Positions 61,624-64,000 of a DNA stretch of 64,000 nt are shown here, piece by piece; the first letter of the stretch is position 1, and the number at the start of each line of letters is the position of its first letter. The stretch covers positions 1,054,001 through 1,118,000 of the forward strand of contig NZ_CP071869.1 in the NCBI RefSeq assembly GCF_017569185.1, given 5' to 3'. The notes beneath the pieces were generated by a model. The model saw nothing but the letters and a program-made list of their open reading frames with translations. It did not search any database and was not told the DNA's origin. Origin of the DNA: Polaribacter cellanae. Lineage in GTDB: Bacteria > Bacteroidota > Bacteroidia > Flavobacteriales > Flavobacteriaceae. The position numbers were made by a program, and so were the translations under genes.

Positions 61624-62307
61624 ATGAAAACCTATATATATCCATTATTTCTTTTTATTTTATGCATTGGCTGTACTTCTCAAAAAAATTCTGATGAATT
61701 TATAAAAGCAACTGAAGGTCGTTATTTATTTAACGAAAACGAAGTAATTGAAATCTATTTTAAAGATAAAGTATTAAAAGCAAAATGGCGTGGAAACAAC
61801 GATATTGATTTGCTAAAAGTAAACGATAGTGCTTTTTATATGAAAGAGTTGAACGAAAAAATGGTTTTTGTAAGCACTCCAAAAATGCATATAGAATTGG
61901 CTCCAAAAAAAGAACATAATGGCGTTATTTATCATTTCAAAAAATTAAATAAAAGCGAAAAAACTCCTAACGAATATTTCGAAGCAGAAGAATATGACAA
62001 AGCTCTAAAAGCTTTTTTACTCGTTAAAGAACAAGATTCTTTAAGCCCTATAATTAAAGAACGAAGAATTAACTCTATAGGTTACAAACTTTTAAAAGAA
62101 GGAAAAGCAAAAAAAGCAGTAGAAATTTTTAAAATAAATATTGCCTTGCATCCTAAAAGCTCGAATGTTTACGATAGCACAGCAGAAGCGTATCTTGTAT
62201 TAAATAAGAAAGAAAAAGCAATTGAATATTATAAAAAAGCATTGGTTATTAATCCCGAAAATTACAATGCAAAAAGAGCCTATAAAAAATTAACAGAAGA
62301 AAAATAA
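61624..62307 (+). CDS. TPR-containing lipoprotein
   Basis: 227 residues with lipoprotein signal FLFILCIGC (Cys about 17). An N-terminal beta domain (about 25-105, DEFIKATEGRYLFNENEVIEIYFKDKVLKAKWRG) precedes two or three TPRs from about 115: YFEAEEYDKALKAFLLVKEQD, GYKLLKEGKAKKAVEIFKINIALHPKSSNVYDSTAEAYLVLNKKEKAIEYYKKALVINPENYNAKRAYKKL. Such TPR ends resemble those after serine hydrolase domains in Bacteroidetes. Role unknown; probably protein binding in the periplasm. Confidence 0.85.
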   Translation: MKTYIYPLFLFILCIGCTSQKNSDEFIKATEGRYLFNENEVIEIYFKDKVLKAKWRGNNDIDLLKVNDSAFYMKELNEKMVFVSTPKMHIELAPKKEHNGVIYHFKKLNKSEKTPNEYFEAEEYDKALKAFLLVKEQDSLSPIIKERRINSIGYKLLKEGKAKKAVEIFKINIALHPKSSNVYDSTAEAYLVLNKKEKAIEYYKKALVINPENYNAKRAYKKLTEEK

Positions 62308-62512
62308 TGGATTTAGGACTTAAAATCTAAACCAGCTAAACGAAACGAATATCTGGCTGAGCCTGTAGAACCTTCAGTTACAGTTTTTAGTAGCAGTAAC
62401 AAATTAAATCTTTTTGGTGTCTGCAACTTTGCTAGAAAAAAAAACTCAAAACAATATTTAATTTTATTTTTTTTGAAAATACTTGTATATTTAAACCTTA
62501 AGTTATTAAATA

Positions 62513-62974
62513 ATGAAAACCGCACAAGAATGGTTTGATGAGTATGCTATAAGTCATCAAAATAAAACCAACCAATTGGTACACTATATTTGTGTTCCAT
62601 TAATTTTCTTTAGCGTAATCGGACTTTTAATGAGTATTCCAACTTCGCTTTTAGAAAATACTTTTCGTTTATATAATCCGCTTATAGAAAATTGGGCAGT
62701 AGTAATTGGTATTGTAATTTCTTTCTTTTATTTGCGTTTGGGATTTTGGTACTTCTTAAATATGTTATTTGTAATCTTGCTTTGCATTGTTGGAAATTTC
62801 TGGTTGGGAAATACTACAAATCTTTTATATACCTCGATAATTATTTTTGTTTTGGCTTGGGTTGGTCAGTTTTGGGGACATAAAGTGGAAGGTAAAAAGC
62901 CTTCTTTTGCAAAAGATTTACAGTTTTTGTTGATTGGCCCACTTTGGGTGATTCAAAAATTGAGGAGGAAGTGA
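62513..62974 (+). CDS. Mpo1-like (DUF962) membrane protein
   Basis: 153 residues with four hydrophobic segments. It has the family mark DEYAISHQNKTNQLVHYICVPLIFFSVIGLL (about 9-40), containing the H-x4-N-x3-H pattern that binds iron in yeast Mpo1, a dioxygenase of 2-hydroxy fatty acids. A late GQFWGHKVEGKKPSFAKDLQFLLIGPLW motif adds the other conserved His. Dioxygenase activity in bacteria is inferred. It stands apart from the preceding gene by about 200 noncoding bases. Confidence 0.85.
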   Translation: MKTAQEWFDEYAISHQNKTNQLVHYICVPLIFFSVIGLLMSIPTSLLENTFRLYNPLIENWAVVIGIVISFFYLRLGFWYFLNMLFVILLCIVGNFWLGNTTNLLYTSIIIFVLAWVGQFWGHKVEGKKPSFAKDLQFLLIGPLWVIQKLRRK

Positions 62975-63051
62975 TAACTATTAGGTTTCAATTGAGAAGA
63001 TAGACACTAAGTTTACAAATTATGACTGCCAACTTATGATAAAAATAAAAT

Positions 63052-63390
63052 ATGAAACCAGAAATAACTTTCGATGATTTTTTAAAAGTTGATATTAGAA
63101 TAGGAACCATTATAGAAGTCAACGATTTTCCGAAAGCTAAAAAACCAGCCTATCAATTAACCATAGATTTTGGTGGTTTAGGAATTAAAAAGTCAAGCGC
63201 TCAAATAACAGATTTGTATTCAAAAAAAGATTTGTTAAACAAACAAGTTTCTGCCATCGTTAACTTTAAGCCAAGACAAATTGCTAACTTTATAAGTGAA
63301 GTTTTAGTAGTTGGTATTTATAACACTAATGGAAATGTGGTTTTACTACAAGCTTCTAAGAAGGTTAAGAATGGAGAGCAGGTTAGTTAG
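63052..63390 (+). CDS. csaA: tRNA-binding protein CsaA
   Basis: 112 residues, single EMAP/Trbp111-type OB fold. It has the family sequence ITFDDFLKVDIRIGTIIEVNDFPKAKKPAYQLTIDFG near the start, then KKSSAQITDLY, VSAIVNFKPRQIANFISEVLVVGIYN and a C-terminal KVKNGEQVS. CsaA dimers bind the outer corner of tRNA and have been called export chaperones. The length matches closely (about 110). It is transcribed with a short gap after the Mpo1-like gene. Confidence 0.95.
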   Translation: MKPEITFDDFLKVDIRIGTIIEVNDFPKAKKPAYQLTIDFGGLGIKKSSAQITDLYSKKDLLNKQVSAIVNFKPRQIANFISEVLVVGIYNTNGNVVLLQASKKVKNGEQVS

Positions 63391-63666
63391 GGTCTTCAAG
63401 TTTAATATCGTGAGTTCGATTTAAGAAACAATATATGACTGTATCTTAGTTTTTTGACAGACAACCACTTATACTTCCACTTCCTGTAATCTCGACAATA
63501 GGAAAAATTTAATAGTTTATAACTATAATTTGTAAGATTCCTGCGTCATCCAAATAACATTGATTTTTTTTTAAGAAAAATATTTAAATAATTAATTAGT
63601 AGTTTGTCGAACTTACGTTAAATAGTAAAATAAAAACTTTGCGTCTCTACGACTTTTCGAGAAACA

Positions 63667-63825
63667 TTAATTCTTAGAATTATTCAAAATAACCAACGCT
63701 CCAATTATACCTGGAATCCAGCCACAAAGCGTTAATAAAAAGATAATTACAAAAGAACCACAGCCTTTATCTATTACCGAAAGTGGTGGAAAGAAAATGG
63801 CAAAAAATACTCTAAAAAGACTCAT
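63667..63825 (-). CDS. YqaE/Pmp3 family membrane peptide
   Basis: 52 residues with two membrane helices: MSLFRVFFAIFFPPLSVIDKG, then SFVIIFLLTLCGWIPGIIGALVIL. The FFPPLSV and GWIPGIIGA motifs define the UPF0057/Pmp3 family, small inner-membrane proteins linked to salt or membrane stress. The ATG at 63825 and stop at 63667 are clear. Nothing else is seen in the 275 bases on its right-hand neighbour side towards csaA, apart from a decayed GCAAAG-type repeat, or in the 175 bases to the window end. Confidence 0.9.
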   Translation of the reverse strand: MSLFRVFFAIFFPPLSVIDKGCGSFVIIFLLTLCGWIPGIIGALVILNNSKN

Positions 63826-64000
63826 AATATAATGTTGATTTAGATATTATTAAGACGATTAAAAGCTGTTTTTGTTACAAACCATCTATTATTTAAGCAC
63901 TTTTAGAAGACAATAAACACCTCTGTATACCAATTAAATAAGCCCATTTACATTATCGTAACATTTAAAAAGAAACTTAAAATCTTAAAAAAATTATAGT

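Overview
The window is AT-rich and looks like chromosome from a member of the Flavobacteriaceae (Bacteroidetes), probably a marine genus such as Polaribacter or Tenacibaculum. This rests on gene content and signals rather than a database search: bacillithiol enzyme BshC, menaquinone genes menB/menD, the rpmB-rpmG-DUF4295-ftsY cluster, DUF4199 and DUF5606 proteins, a TTG-N20-TAnnTTTG promoter, and intergenic repeat families of the kind seen in flavobacteria. Nearly all of it is core genome. No rRNA, tRNA or CRISPR array was found.

Layout. 0-10.4 kb: end of an unrecognised gene, lpdA, a LysM protein between two near-identical terminators, an AsmA-like protein, two small membrane proteins, rlmF, bshC and a large secreted M14 peptidase. 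10.5-19 kb (minus strand): a Dph6-like ATP pyrophosphatase, rimO, a lipoprotein amidase, ftsY, DUF4295, rpmG, rpmB, cinA, a small membrane protein and a fumarylacetoacetase-family enzyme. 19-24.8 kb: menB and menD, an S1/CvfB-like protein, an outer-membrane protein, an alpha/beta-hydrolase-fold protein lacking its nucleophile, and transaldolase. 24.9-26.7 kb: a repeat-rich gap holding an apparently intact IS110-family element. 27.8 kb: SRP RNA. 28-39 kb: an envelope and glycan region (GT2, phosphosugar mutase, MsbA-like exporter, LTA-synthase-like enzyme, a broken FkbM methyltransferase, DUF1647, fucosyltransferase, GT25, GT2) with a CCA-adding-type enzyme inside it. 40-44 kb: dapD, ruvX, def, a DUF5606 protein and mazG. 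44-50 kb: GH95 fucosidase, a methyltransferase and lon. 50-53 kb: ECF sigma factor, membrane partner and two repeat-rich beta-solenoid-like proteins. 53-64 kb: a GlmU-like protein, a thioesterase, a leuC-leuD-(citramalate/isopropylmalate synthase)-leuB operon, a TPR lipoprotein, an Mpo1-like protein, CsaA and a YqaE/Pmp3 peptide.

The most notable item is the IS110-family element at 25303-26698. Its ends can be placed to the base because it splits a 14-bp-arm palindrome at a CT dinucleotide. The non-coding leader before the transposase folds by eye into a 5' stem-loop and two looped stems. The second loop carries guides matching the element's own two ends (8 of 9 and 6 of 6 bases). The first carries a six-base match to the left half of the interrupted palindrome. 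That is the architecture of an IS110 bridge RNA with a palindromic intergenic repeat as target.

The second theme is the density of intergenic repeats: five copies of an approximately 60-150 bp element with GGGCGTT ends, heptamer tracts that supply stop codons to neighbouring genes, several long palindromes and a MITE-like inverted repeat.
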